From contig SXON01000218.1 of the NCBI GenBank assembly GCA_005778355.1, positions 1-46,223 on the forward strand: DNA of 46,223 bases, read 5' to 3'. Below the pieces are notes generated by a model that saw only the letters and a list, made by a program, of their open reading frames with translations, was not told the DNA's origin and made no database searches. The position numbers and the translations under genes are program-made. Within the stretch, counting starts at the first letter, position 1, and the number at the start of each line of letters is the position of its first letter. This stretch comes from Pseudomonadota bacterium (GTDB taxonomy: Bacteria > Myxococcota_A > UBA796 > SXON01). Of this stretch, positions 1-8,800 are shown piece after piece.

Positions 1-9
1 CCCGACCAT

Positions 10-54
10 CGATAGAACGCCCGCTTTTCCGATGCGGAGAGGCGGGCGTTATCG
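10..54 (-). terminator. Stem-loop downstream of the ParE-type toxin gene
   Basis: The arms ACGCCCGC and GCGGGCGT, extended outward by CGATA/TATCG with a two-base bulge, form a GC-rich hairpin just past the toxin stop codon. A U-run is not clear on the minus strand, so this may be a weak or Rho-assisted terminator rather than a canonical one. Confidence 0.4.
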
Positions 55-72
55 CGACTGCCAGCCGCGAAC

Positions 73-390
73 CTACGTTCTGCGAGTTCGAATCCGGTCG
101 GTCCAGTACCCGGGTTTGCGACGGGTGTGGGCGACGGCGACAAACTCGACTTCCTCACCCCGAACCTCGTACACGAGCACGTCGGGGAAGCGCTGGAGCA
201 CCAGGCGTCGGTATCGAGGCAGATCCGGCCACGCCGCCCCGGCCATGGGCGAGCTGCACACCCAGACCATCCCGGCGTCCACCACTCCGAAGAGCTCCGC
301 GCCGAGGCCCGCCCGGCGCTCCTCGTACCATGCGACAGCATCGAGCAGCTCCTCGACGGCCTCGGGAAGGACGACTCGCCGCAGGCTCAC
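73..390 (-). CDS. parE: ParE/RelE-family toxin of a type II toxin-antitoxin module
   Basis: About 105 aa, the usual length for ParE/RelE toxins. It starts with helices rich in Glu (PEAVEELLDAVAWYEERRAG), followed by beta strands carrying FPDVLVYEV and VAVAHTRRKPGYW, the typical family ending. The GTG start at 390 is chosen because it overlaps the antitoxin stop as GTGA, which implies translational coupling; an upstream start at 435 would run deep into the antitoxin gene. Family members either poison DNA gyrase or cleave mRNA on the ribosome, and the sequence does not tell which. The partner antitoxin lies immediately upstream. A small stem-loop follows the gene. Confidence 0.8.
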   Translation of the reverse strand: MSLRRVVLPEAVEELLDAVAWYEERRAGLGAELFGVVDAGMVWVCSSPMAGAAWPDLPRYRRLVLQRFPDVLVYEVRGEEVEFVAVAHTRRKPGYWTDRIRTRRT

Positions 391-635
391 GCGCGGCCGA
401 GGCGCGCGAGGACGCGCGCTCGGACATCCTCCCACGGCACCCCGCGTGGCTCACCGCGGGCGGCACGGGCATCCGCGTCGGCGCTGCGCCGCTGGATCTC
501 GGCAGACCACGCGGCGCTCCACTCGGGATCCTCGGGACCCTCGACGCTGTCGATCAACTCGGCCGCGAGGCGGAGGCGGTCGGCGGGATCGAGCGCCATC
601 GCCTCGGTGGTGACGACGTGAAGTGGCAGTGACAT
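387..635 (-). CDS. Antitoxin of the addiction-module (Unstab_antitox-like) family
   Basis: An 82-aa acidic protein starting MSLPLHVVTTEAMALDP, then the characteristic ADRLRLAAELIDSVEG helix and a C-terminal ARGEPRGVPWEDVRARVLARLG. This is the pattern of short antitoxins in which a helical region is followed by a toxin-wrapping tail. In-frame start codons further upstream (to 707) exist, but the ATG at 635 fits family length. It is the first gene of the pair, overlaps the toxin start by 4 nt and should neutralise it. Such antitoxins often autoregulate; no clear operator was seen in the 90 bp upstream. Confidence 0.75.
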   Translation of the reverse strand: MSLPLHVVTTEAMALDPADRLRLAAELIDSVEGPEDPEWSAAWSAEIQRRSADADARAARGEPRGVPWEDVRARVLARLGRA

Positions 636-726
636 GGTGGAAGTGTAGCGCCGCTGAACGGGCGCGGCGAGCCCGGAGCCCCGACGGATGGGCGTCACCG
701 CCGGCACCTCGCCAAGCTGCGCGGAG

Positions 727-1617
727 CTATGCCCCGGCGACCCGTACCCCCGTTCTCGCGACCAGCGCCTCAGACGCGGACAGGAAGGCGCGGACGTGGG
801 GCTCGACGAGCTTGGGCGAGGGCACCAGCGCCCGGCCCTTCTGATCGAACATCGCCCCGCGGTGCTCCTCGATGTCCGGGGAGACCAGGAGGGGCGAGAT
901 CCTCTCGCCGTACTCGTCCGGGGTGGGCGAGAACAGCCCGATCATCCACTCCGCGAACCGGGACTTCATCGAGTCCTTGCCGAGGAAGTTGTCCCGGATG
1001 TTGGTCTTCACGAGTCCGGGATTCAGGCCGTAGATGCTGACGTGCGGGTACCGCTTCACCGCGTCGAGGACGAGCATCTCGTTGCCCGCGACGGTGTTCA
1101 TGTGCACCGTCATCGCGCTGTAGGACTTGTCGGCATTGAGGTCGTCCAACGTGCCGGCCTGACCCCCGCCCGGGTAGCCCATCACGAACACGCGGGGCTT
1201 CACGCCCGGCCGGTGGTCCCGAAGGCGAGGTGCGATCTCGCGCAGGAGGACCAGGCGGCTGAGGTAGCTGACGGCCATGTCTCGTTCGATGCCCTCGTCG
1301 GTCTCCTCGCGGGTGGGCGCGGCGAAGATCCCCGTGGTGAAGACGACGAGGTCCAGGTCCTCCGCCGGGAGCGCCTGTCCAACGCGGCTGGCCTCCTTCA
1401 TCGAGCCCAGGTCGGCGCGCATGAACTCGATGCCGGTCACCCCGTCGTCGCGGAAGGTCTGGCCGACCACGATCACGCGTGCTCCCCGTCCGGCGAGCGT
1501 CCGTGCGATCGCCCGGCCGAGCCCGCCCGTGCCGCCCACCACGGCCGCAGTGGTCCCCTTGAGGTCGAGGCTCGCGGCCTCCGCGTGACGCCAGGTGATG
1601 GATTTGTCGACGGCCAT
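727..1617 (-). CDS. Short-chain dehydrogenase/reductase (SDR) with an atypical active site
   Basis: A 296-aa Rossmann-fold oxidoreductase. The N-terminal nucleotide-binding motif GGTGGLG (residues 28-34) and the following RADLG are clear. In the catalytic region the sequence is KSYSAMTVHMNTVAGNEM: the tyrosine of the usual YxxxK is there, but the position four residues later is Thr rather than Lys. The enzyme may therefore be catalytically altered or use another residue. It is the last gene of a three-gene minus-strand run (flavin reductase-methyltransferase fusion, pirin, SDR), 43 bp after pirin, and presumably answers to the divergent TetR regulator. The substrate is unknown. Confidence 0.8.
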   Translation of the reverse strand: MAVDKSITWRHAEAASLDLKGTTAAVVGGTGGLGRAIARTLAGRGARVIVVGQTFRDDGVTGIEFMRADLGSMKEASRVGQALPAEDLDLVVFTTGIFAAPTREETDEGIERDMAVSYLSRLVLLREIAPRLRDHRPGVKPRVFVMGYPGGGQAGTLDDLNADKSYSAMTVHMNTVAGNEMLVLDAVKRYPHVSIYGLNPGLVKTNIRDNFLGKDSMKSRFAEWMIGLFSPTPDEYGERISPLLVSPDIEEHRGAMFDQKGRALVPSPKLVEPHVRAFLSASEALVARTGVRVAGA

Positions 1618-1660
1618 GGTCAGAACTCCGAGATCAGGTGGTGGAACGTGAATCGAAGGG

Positions 1661-2515
1661 TCAGGTGCTAGCCGCGGGCGCGAGGGTGCCCATGCCGCCA
1701 GCGCGGAACCGAGCGAACGCCTCGGCGATCTGGCGCTCGGTGTTCATCACGAACGGACCGTGGGCGACGACCGGCTCGCGGAGCGGCCGACCGCCGAGAA
1801 AGACGACCTGCGCGCCCGCGTTGACCGCCCGGATCCGCACCGCACCGTCGCCCTCGGAGAAGCAGGCCGCGCCCATTGCGCCGAGGCGGCGCTCATCGAC
1901 GCCGGCCGCCACCTCCCCCTTGATGACGTAGGCGAGGACACGCTGGTCGACGGGGAACTCCGCGTCGAGCGCCGCGCCGGGCTCCAGCTTCGCGTCGAGC
2001 AGGGTCACCCCGCCCGGTGCCGTGAGCTTCGCCGCCACATCGCCCCACGCGCCCGCCACCACGCGCACGCGCACGCCGGCGAGCTCGCGAACCGGGACAT
2101 CGGGACCATCGACGAACATCAGGTGCGGGGCCTGGAGCTTCTCCGCGGCCGGCAGGTTCACGAAGATCTGGAGCCCGTGGGAGAGTTCCCCTCGCACCGC
2201 CGGATACTCCTCGTGCAGCACGCCCCGGCCGGTCACGGTCCAGATGACCGCGCCGGGGCGGACGACGACGCGGTCCCCGAGGCTGTCGCGGTTGATGAAC
2301 TCCCCCTCGCCGTCCTCGAACAGGTAGGTGACGGCGGAGAACCCCGCGTGAGGATGGGGAGCGAATTGCGGCGCCCGGATCTGGAAGTGGTCGATCCCGA
2401 TGATGGGGTCGACGTCGCTACCGACCGAAGCGCTGGAAACGTGCGCGGCGGTGAACTCCCAGGAACCCGGCCGCCGAGCCGCCACGCCCGTGCCGACGAT
2501 GGAGCGGTAGATCAT
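1661..2515 (-). CDS. Pirin family protein (cupin, possible quercetinase)
   Basis: A 284-aa bicupin. The N-terminal cupin keeps the metal ligands of pirins: H54 and H56 in APHPHAGF, and H101 and E103 in GVLHEEYP. The second cupin half ends with VVAHGPFVMNTERQIAEAF, also typical of pirins. Known members are iron proteins acting as redox-sensitive co-regulators or as quercetin 2,3-dioxygenases; which applies cannot be read here. The ATG overlaps the TGA of the upstream fusion gene (ATGA), so the two are translationally coupled. Likely part of a stress-response cassette under the TetR regulator. Confidence 0.88.
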   Translation of the reverse strand: MIYRSIVGTGVAARRPGSWEFTAAHVSSASVGSDVDPIIGIDHFQIRAPQFAPHPHAGFSAVTYLFEDGEGEFINRDSLGDRVVVRPGAVIWTVTGRGVLHEEYPAVRGELSHGLQIFVNLPAAEKLQAPHLMFVDGPDVPVRELAGVRVRVVAGAWGDVAAKLTAPGGVTLLDAKLEPGAALDAEFPVDQRVLAYVIKGEVAAGVDERRLGAMGAACFSEGDGAVRIRAVNAGAQVVFLGGRPLREPVVAHGPFVMNTERQIAEAFARFRAGGMGTLAPAAST

Positions 2516-3813
2516 GACGTTCCTCCATTGGGACGCCGGTGAAGCACGCAGAACAGCGCGCGAGGGGGAGGATCGAGTGTGCCCTGGTAGACGGTGCGGG
2601 AGACCGAGACCACGTCAAATCGGTCAGCGAACACCGAGCGGATTTCGTCGGACGAGAAGCGGGCGGGGCCTCCCTCGCCGGGCTGGTCGTCGGCGAAGCA
2701 CTTGAGGAGCAAGGTGCCCCCCGGAGGCAGCCGCGCCGCGATCGCGTTGGCGTAGTCGCCGCGCCGGCTGGCCGGGAGGACGTGGAAACAGCCGCGGTCG
2801 AGGACGACGTCGAACTCCCCGCCCAGCTTGCTCGCCAGCACGTCGTCCACCACGAACCGGGCTCCGCTGGCCCCTCCGCGACGTTGCGCGGTCTCCACCG
2901 CCGCCGCCGAGATGTCGGCGCCCGTCACCTCGAATCCGCGCTCCGCCAGCGCGATCGCCTGGGTGCCCGGGCCGGTGCCGACATCCAAGGCCCGTCCGCG
3001 AAGAGCGTGCGCGTCGATCGCTGCGGCGACGTCGGGGTCGAGCCCCGGGACGTACCTGGCCATCCGCTCGCCGGGCGTGCTGCGGTAGAGCTGTTCCCAG
3101 TCCGGGAAGCCGCCGGGCGCTCCAGGAGCCGCGAGGCTTCCCGGGTACCGGAACGCTTCGAGGCGAAGGTCGGCCCGATCGACGCCCATCGCGAGGAGCC
3201 GCTCCGCGACGTCGCGGAGGTCCTCGACGGGGCCGGCGACGTACCAGACGGGCGCGGCGAACTCCTCGGCGAGCTCGCGGAGGAGGTCGTCGGGCACCGG
3301 CCCGCTGCGACGGACGAGGCGCAGCCCCGCCCCGACCGTCAGCGCGTCGATCTCCTCCCGGAACGGCACGTCCATCGGGCCTCGCGTCGCGTGGACGAGC
3401 GCGCCTGCGAGCGTCGCGTGCTCGTCCGTGAGCGCGTGGAGCATCGACCGGAACGGCGTGATGCCGATGCCGGAGGCCACCATGATCGCCGGCCGGGCGC
3501 GGTCGAGCAGGAAGGGGCCGCGCGGGGTGGCCACCCTCACGACGTCGCCCGGGCTGAGCCCGAAGAACGCGGCCTTGAAGGCGCTCTCAGAGCGCTGCAC
3601 GGCGAAGTCGAGGTAGGGGCGCGCGGGCCCACTGGCGATGGACATGGGGCGAACGAGGTCACCCCCGAGGTCGAGACGCACGGACTGACTGGCGAGGAAC
3701 TCGAGTCCAGCTGGACGTTCCACGCGGCTCGCCCGCGTCCGCGGGCTGGGGGTCCACGTCTCGACCACGCCCACGGCGTGGACGGCGACGGAGGGCGGCA
3801 TCTGCGGGTTCAT
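2512..3813 (-). CDS. Fusion of a ferredoxin-reductase-like flavoprotein and a SAM methyltransferase
   Basis: 433 aa in two parts. Residues 1 to about 230 form an FAD/NAD(P)H reductase module: RPMS (55-58) stands where the flavin-binding RxYS motif sits (Met replaces Tyr), then GPFLL (99-103) and the nucleotide-binding GIGITP (115-120). After a linker containing PDWEQLYRSTPG comes a class I methyltransferase with the SAM motif LDVGTGPGTQAIALAERG and downstream VLDRGCFHVL, resembling thiopurine- or tellurite-type small-molecule methyltransferases. The ATG at 3813 is preferred to a TTG at 3906, which lies inside the divergent regulator. The fusion suggests one substrate is reduced and methylated, for example a metalloid or xenobiotic; this is inference. 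Confidence 0.78.
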   Translation of the reverse strand: MNPQMPPSVAVHAVGVVETWTPSPRTRASRVERPAGLEFLASQSVRLDLGGDLVRPMSIASGPARPYLDFAVQRSESAFKAAFFGLSPGDVVRVATPRGPFLLDRARPAIMVASGIGITPFRSMLHALTDEHATLAGALVHATRGPMDVPFREEIDALTVGAGLRLVRRSGPVPDDLLRELAEEFAAPVWYVAGPVEDLRDVAERLLAMGVDRADLRLEAFRYPGSLAAPGAPGGFPDWEQLYRSTPGERMARYVPGLDPDVAAAIDAHALRGRALDVGTGPGTQAIALAERGFEVTGADISAAAVETAQRRGGASGARFVVDDVLASKLGGEFDVVLDRGCFHVLPASRRGDYANAIAARLPPGGTLLLKCFADDQPGEGGPARFSSDEIRSVFADRFDVVSVSRTVYQGTLDPPPRALFCVLHRRPNGGTS

Positions 3814-3863
3814 GCGGGGGCCCGGAAAGTTAGGGAGTGGAAGCGGCGAGAGCCGTTGTATAC

Positions 3864-3881
3864 TTTCTTGCGGGAAAGAAA
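3864..3881. promoter_or_regulatory. Candidate TetR operator in the divergent promoter region
   Basis: TTTCTT-GCGGGA-AAGAAA is an inverted repeat with perfect 6-bp arms. It sits in the only A/T-rich patch of the 83 bp between the divergent tetR-like gene and the fusion gene, next to a TATAC sequence that could serve as a -10. Position and symmetry fit a TetR-family operator controlling both genes; no binding evidence exists. Confidence 0.5.
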
Positions 3882-3896
3882 TAAACCCTGAACCGC

Positions 3897-4520
3897 ATGG
3901 AGTCAAGACCCGCCGTGAGAGCCGCCGTAGGAAGGCCGAAGGAAGTCACGGATCTGGAGATCCTCGTGGTCGCGCGACGGTGCTTCCTGGAGCGGGGCGC
4001 TGGCGTCTCCGCGGCCGAGATCGCTCGCGAGCTGGGCGTGAGCCACACGACGCTCTTCAACCGCTTTGGGTCGAAGGAGGGGCTGTTGATCGCCGCGCTC
4101 GGGCCGCCGGAGCAGGTCCCGTGGATCGATGCCCTCGAAGCCGGCCCTGACGACCGATCCGTGCGCGACCAGCTTGTGGAGCACGCACAGGGGATGTCCG
4201 AGTATTTCCGCGACCTCCAGGCTGGGCTCGGTGTCCTGCAGGCCGCCGGGGTCCACCCCGGGACTGCGTGCCGTGGTCATGCGGACGGGCCGGTCAGGGC
4301 GTTCCGCGCGCTCGTGGCGTGGCTGGAGCGTGCCCAGACCCAGGAACGGCTGGCTCGGTGCGACGTCGAGACCTTGGCCTCGACGATCCTGGTGAGCCTC
4401 CAGGGGTCCGCCTTCGCCGCGCGCGTGTGCGGTGTCCCGGCCGGCGCAGAGGATCCGGATCGGTACGTCGAGAGGTTCATCGACCTGCTGTGGGCGGGGA
4501 TCGGCCCGCCGGAGGGGTGA
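3897..4520 (+). CDS. TetR/AcrR family transcriptional regulator
   Basis: A 207-aa protein with an N-terminal helix-turn-helix: ILVVARRCFLERGAG, then SAAEIARELGVSHTTLFNRF and GSKEGLL at roughly residues 22-68, the TetR signature. The C-terminal ligand-binding helices are unassignable, as is usual for the family. It is divergent from the fusion-pirin-SDR run, with an inverted repeat (3864-3881) between them, the classic arrangement for a repressor controlling its neighbours and itself. The inducing ligand is unknown. The ATG at 3897 gives the normal family length. Confidence 0.88.
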   Translation: MESRPAVRAAVGRPKEVTDLEILVVARRCFLERGAGVSAAEIARELGVSHTTLFNRFGSKEGLLIAALGPPEQVPWIDALEAGPDDRSVRDQLVEHAQGMSEYFRDLQAGLGVLQAAGVHPGTACRGHADGPVRAFRALVAWLERAQTQERLARCDVETLASTILVSLQGSAFAARVCGVPAGAEDPDRYVERFIDLLWAGIGPPEG

Positions 4521-4872
4521 GAGAAGCGGCTGCTGGCGGCCGGGGCGGCGGCGGGCTGGGTCCGCCACGTCAAGGCCACAACGGGACGCACCGGGCCGCG
4601 GAGGGCACGGCGCCGGACCCGGCGGCTCCACCGGCCCACTCACATACTTCAAGGCCAGATTGTACTCGTCCGAGCACACCTCCGGATCGACCGCGGCAGT
4701 TCTATAGGCGTTCGTCCATCCCGACCATGTTGCGAAGGCCCGTCAGAATCGAGAGATTCTACGGGCCTTCGTCGCGTTGTTTCCCGGGTCGTGGTCGCGG
4801 GTGCCGCTACTGCGCTCCGTCGGTCGACGGGCAGTCATGGTAGTCTCGTGCACCAAGTCCATGTAGGCCCCG
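4521..4872. other. 352-bp non-coding stretch with one strong hairpin
   Basis: No convincing gene was found between the TetR regulator and the lysozyme-like gene. The stretch holds a long hairpin (4733-4771) and a TAGTCT sequence (4841-4846) that might be a -10 for the downstream gene. Around 4630-4700 the minus strand reads as a short protein-like fragment (DEYNLALKYVSG), which could be the remnant of a lost gene; I could not assign it. Confidence 0.5.
4733..4771. terminator. Long perfect hairpin, probable terminator
   Basis: CGAAGGCCCGT then AGAATC pairs with GATTCT then ACGGGCCTTCG around a GAGA tetraloop, with only one bulged C at 4744: 17 paired bases per arm. The outer arm GAAGGCCC/GGGCCTTC recurs in the hairpins at 39126 and 40042, so this organism appears to use this stem in terminators. 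It can act in either direction. T-richness after the stem (TTGTTTCCC) is modest. Confidence 0.55.
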
Positions 4873-5781
4873 GTGGGCAGTTCCTCGTCCAAGAAGGCGG
4901 TCCCGGCCGCGTCGGCCAAGACGTCCACCCCGTCGGCAGCGCCGTCGGGATCGGCGAATGCCTCGCGCGGCAACGCTGCGGCGCAGGAAGCGGTGAAGTC
5001 CAAGGGGGCTGGGCTCCCCTACAGTGACAAGTACGGTGGCAAGCGCACCGACGCTTTCCAGGTCGACGCCGGCCAGCTCACTTTCGACGCCGAGGGCATG
5101 GAGGGCGGGCGCTTCCACTCGCGCACCGCCCACGTGCCCCCAGGTCCATCGGGCGTGACCATCGGCCGCGGCTACGACCTCGGCCAGCACACCGCCGCGC
5201 AGATCAACGACGCGCTCACGGCGGTCGGCCTTTCGAAGTCGGCGGCGGCGGCGTACGCGAAATCGGCAGGACTCAAGGGCGACGAGGCCCGGTCGTGGCT
5301 CAAGAAGCACAAGTCCTCGCTCGCGGAGATCAGTCCCGCGCAGCAGGAATCGCTGTTTTCGACGACCTACGGGGAGATGTCGGCCGGCGTGGGTCGCATT
5401 TCCAAGAAACCCGACGTCGCCAAGAAGTACGGCGCGGCCGATCTCGACGAGATGACCCCCGCCATCCGCGACACGCTGGTCGACCTCCGCTACCGCGGCG
5501 ACTACACCGGCAAGGCCCGCGAGAAGATCCGGAAGAAGGCGGCCGACAACGACCTCATTGGCACCACCGACAGCCTGACGGACCGCAAGCAGTGGCCCTC
5601 GGTGCCCGAGGATCGTTTCCAGCGTCGCGCCGCGTACCTGCAGGAGGCCGAGGTCAAGGCGGAAACGGCGGCCTACGCCACCGGCTTCGGCCCCATGGAG
5701 CCGGGGATGCCGACGCTGAGCCAGCTTCAGGCTGAGGAAGCGGCGAAGACGTCGTCGTCGGCGGGCGGGACCAAGAAGTAG
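4873..5781 (+). CDS. Phage-lysozyme/pesticin-like muramidase domain protein
   Basis: 302 aa. Residues 1-55 are a Ser/Ala/Lys-rich disordered leader without a signal peptide. From about residue 70 a lysozyme-like domain begins: LTFDAEGMEGGRFHSR, then SGVTIGRGYDLGQHT, and ISPAQQESLFSTTYGEM. The EG-(about 20)-GVTIGRGYD pattern resembles the T4-lysozyme-like domain of pesticin, in which the early Glu and the Asp/Thr in TIGRGYD are catalytic. The C-terminus is Ala/Ser/Lys-rich. The GTG start at 4873 is the first in frame. With no export signal it could be a toxin delivered by another system, a phage relic, or a regulated lysis enzyme. No immunity gene is evident nearby. The domain call is moderate. 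Confidence 0.6.
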   Translation: MGSSSSKKAVPAASAKTSTPSAAPSGSANASRGNAAAQEAVKSKGAGLPYSDKYGGKRTDAFQVDAGQLTFDAEGMEGGRFHSRTAHVPPGPSGVTIGRGYDLGQHTAAQINDALTAVGLSKSAAAAYAKSAGLKGDEARSWLKKHKSSLAEISPAQQESLFSTTYGEMSAGVGRISKKPDVAKKYGAADLDEMTPAIRDTLVDLRYRGDYTGKAREKIRKKAADNDLIGTTDSLTDRKQWPSVPEDRFQRRAAYLQEAEVKAETAAYATGFGPMEPGMPTLSQLQAEEAAKTSSSAGGTKK

Positions 5782-5832
5782 AGAGGCTCGCGCCCCCGGA
5801 CGGACGCGCTCGCTCCGCGCGCTTCGAGATGC

Positions 5833-8800
5833 CTAGTAAACCTCCATCCACGCCACGAGCGCCGTGCCGTGGAAGGGGTCGTTCACCGCCTCGATGCTCT
5901 GGACCGGCGCGTCGGCGCCTGCGCTGTAGAACAGCGTTCCATGGGCGCCGGCGGCCACGTTGCTCAGGTAGCCGCTGGTTTCCACGTGGTCGTGGTCGGC
6001 GCCGGAGGCGAGCCCATCGCCATCGGTGTCGATGCCCGGCGAACAGTCACGGAAGTCGAGCCCGTAGAGGCGTCCGGTGCCGACGCTACACTCGTCGGCG
6101 CTGGGCGTGTAGGTGGTGAAGTACACGACGCCGGCGTGGGCGAGGGGATCGTTGGTGAGCCGCTCGCCAGGGGCCAAGCTGTAGAAGCCGCCCACCTGCT
6201 CGCCGCAGCTGAGGGCCTGGGCGGGCGCGCAGCCCGAGGGGTCAGGGTCGCGCAGGAAGAAGAAGGCGCCTGCCTCGCTGCTGTCGTCGGAGAGCATGGG
6301 AGAGCCGGTCCCGAAGTACACGCCCAGTCCCCCGTCGCCGAGCCAGGCGGTGGTGAGCGAGTAGTACACCTCGGGGCGGCGCCCGTAGGCCGCGGTGGCG
6401 TAGGGGTTGTCCACGTTCGCAGCGCCGACTCGCGGATCGTAGAACGCGCACCACTCGGGTTCGCCCGGTTTGTCAGGGTTGAAGAGTGCCTTGTAGATGA
6501 AGGACTGGCGGGCGCTCGTCACGGCCGTGCTGCTCGAGTCCGGGTTGTAGGCCAGGGTCAGGGGGAAGTAGGCCACGTCGGCCGCGCCGTCGCCGTCGAG
6601 GTCGACCACCGCGGGGGGCGCGGAGATGTAGCTCTGCTCGAGCTCCCCGTCGCCGTCGAGGTCGAGCTCGGAACGACGAGCGTAGTCCGGGTGGGCGGCG
6701 GCCGGTCCGCTGCCCCCCGTCGAGAAGCCAACCTCGTTCACCCCACCGCTGAAGGCGTCGTCACCCAGCGCGTGGAGGTAGAGGCGGGCCTCGCTCGACG
6801 AGCGGTAGTCCGTTTGCCCGTCGTCGAAGTTCGCGGGGCGCCCGCCGGCCCACATCGCCACCCAGTGGTCCGCCCGCGCGTCGTCGTCGCGGACGCTGAA
6901 GATCGCGGGGCGACTGGTGGTGTAGCCGCCGGCGTCGGGGTCGACCTCGTCTGAGGTTTCCCATAGGAAGGCCGGTGCGTCGGTGCGCGTGATGTCGAGC
7001 GCGAGCGTCGCGGGGCCGCCGAAGCCTTGTTGCACCACGACCACGCGGCGCCACTCGCAGCTGTCGAGGTCGATGCAGTCGCGCTCGCCGTCGTTGTCGG
7101 CGTCGATCCACACGTCCTGCACCACCGGCGTGGCGTCCAGCATCCACGTGCGACCGTACCAGAGGGCATCGACCAGGGCCCCCTGCCAGTTCGTGCTCCG
7201 GTCGAGCTTGAGCAAACTCGAAGGGATCCACGCCCATAGTTCACGGCCGGACTCATCCAACGAGGTGCTCGCGGCGTCGTCGTCCAGCCGGAAGGCGTGC
7301 AACATGCCGTCGTTTGCCGTGGCGAGCACGACGTCGGGGACCCCGGCGGCCTCGAGGAAAGCCTCGAAGTCGCGGTGGCTGGTGGAAGCCGAGTGACTCA
7401 TGTCGCGGGTGACGGCCACCGGCAGGGAGTAGGGCGCGTCGCCGAGCTTCCACGGGCCCCGCTCGGTGTCGAGGTAACGGAATCGAGCGGACTCCACGCC
7501 CCGAGTGAAGTCGACGAGCGTCTGGAGGTCCGTCGCGTCCACGCGCCCGTCGCTGCTCTGGTCGAGGTTGTAGGCCTCGTCGGCGGCACGTCCGCTCGAG
7601 AGAGCCGTGTCGTCGAGGTAGCGCCCCAGGAGGCCGAGTCGCGACGCGGCGCTCACGAACTCCGCGTCGAAGCTCATCCGGTGCTCCTCGGCGTCGCTGG
7701 GCATGGCATCGGTCAAGGCCGCATCGTAGAAGTAAATGTCCCTCGTGCCGAGTCCGTCGCGGTCGTCCTCGTTGGCCTCGCCGCCGCTGGCCTCACGCTC
7801 GTAGAGAAGCCAGCCGGCATCCCACCGGGCCCCGTCCCAGTCGTCGTAGGGCGCGCCGGTGTTGTAGACGATCGAGCCGTAGGCGCTGCTGATGGGATCG
7901 ACGTCCACGTCGAAGGCGCGGACGTGTCCCCGGGCGAGGGGCGTGTCGCCCTCCACCTCGAAGTAGGTGGTCACCAGCGTGGCGCCGGACTCGGCCACCA
8001 GCGGCGTCGACCGGACGTAGCTGCCGCTCACGACCTCGCCGAGCACGTCGAGCACGCCGGCCACGGCCTCGTCGTGGCTCTGCGCGAGGGTGTACACCGC
8101 ATCGCCGTCCTGCACGGCGGCGACGTTCGCGAAGAGCTCGTCGGCCGTCGCGTCGTCCTGGTCATCGAGGTCGAGTCCAAGGCCCACGACCGACACCGCG
8201 AGGTTCTGGATCCCGGCGAAGCTGCTGTGGTCGCGCGTGTACACGTGCATGGCCACGTCATCGAGGCGGCACTCGTCCTCACCGTCCACCTCGCAACGAA
8301 CGTTGGTGGTGGGGAGACGAGAGGCGTACCACCATCGCACGTCGTCATCGCCGTCGGGTCGGCCGGCCGCGAGGAGGATGGCGTGGACCGTGGTGCAGCT
8401 CTGGTCGAAGGGTGACTCGGACCAGTCGCCGCGGTAGCCGTCGCCGTCCTCATCGGTCCAGTCCTCCGGCGTGCTGCGGCGCAGGTAGTCTCGAGACAGT
8501 CGCGACAAGGACTCCGCGAAGTTCCGGGTGTCGGTGTCGAAGGGCGTGAGCCGCTCGAGGGCCGACACGATGTCGCCGTAGTCGGTGCCCACGGGAAGCA
8601 GCTTCTGGTACGTGTCGTTCTTGTCGTCGTTAGACGTGCCCATGACGCCGATCCGGAGGTCGTCGTAGTGGAGGGCCACCTGCTGGATGATGCTGGCCAC
8701 GTCGTCGATGCAGGCCGTCTCGCTGCCCTCGAAGCAGGGCTCGTTCATGTCGCGGGAGAGGTCGACGAGAAAGACGATGCCGGGGGGCACCTGCTGGCTC

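Noticed and set aside
86-95. GTTCGAATCC, a tRNA T-loop consensus
   Set aside because: The flanks do not form a T-stem and the bases are explained by the C-terminus of the ParE-like toxin (WTDRIRTRR).
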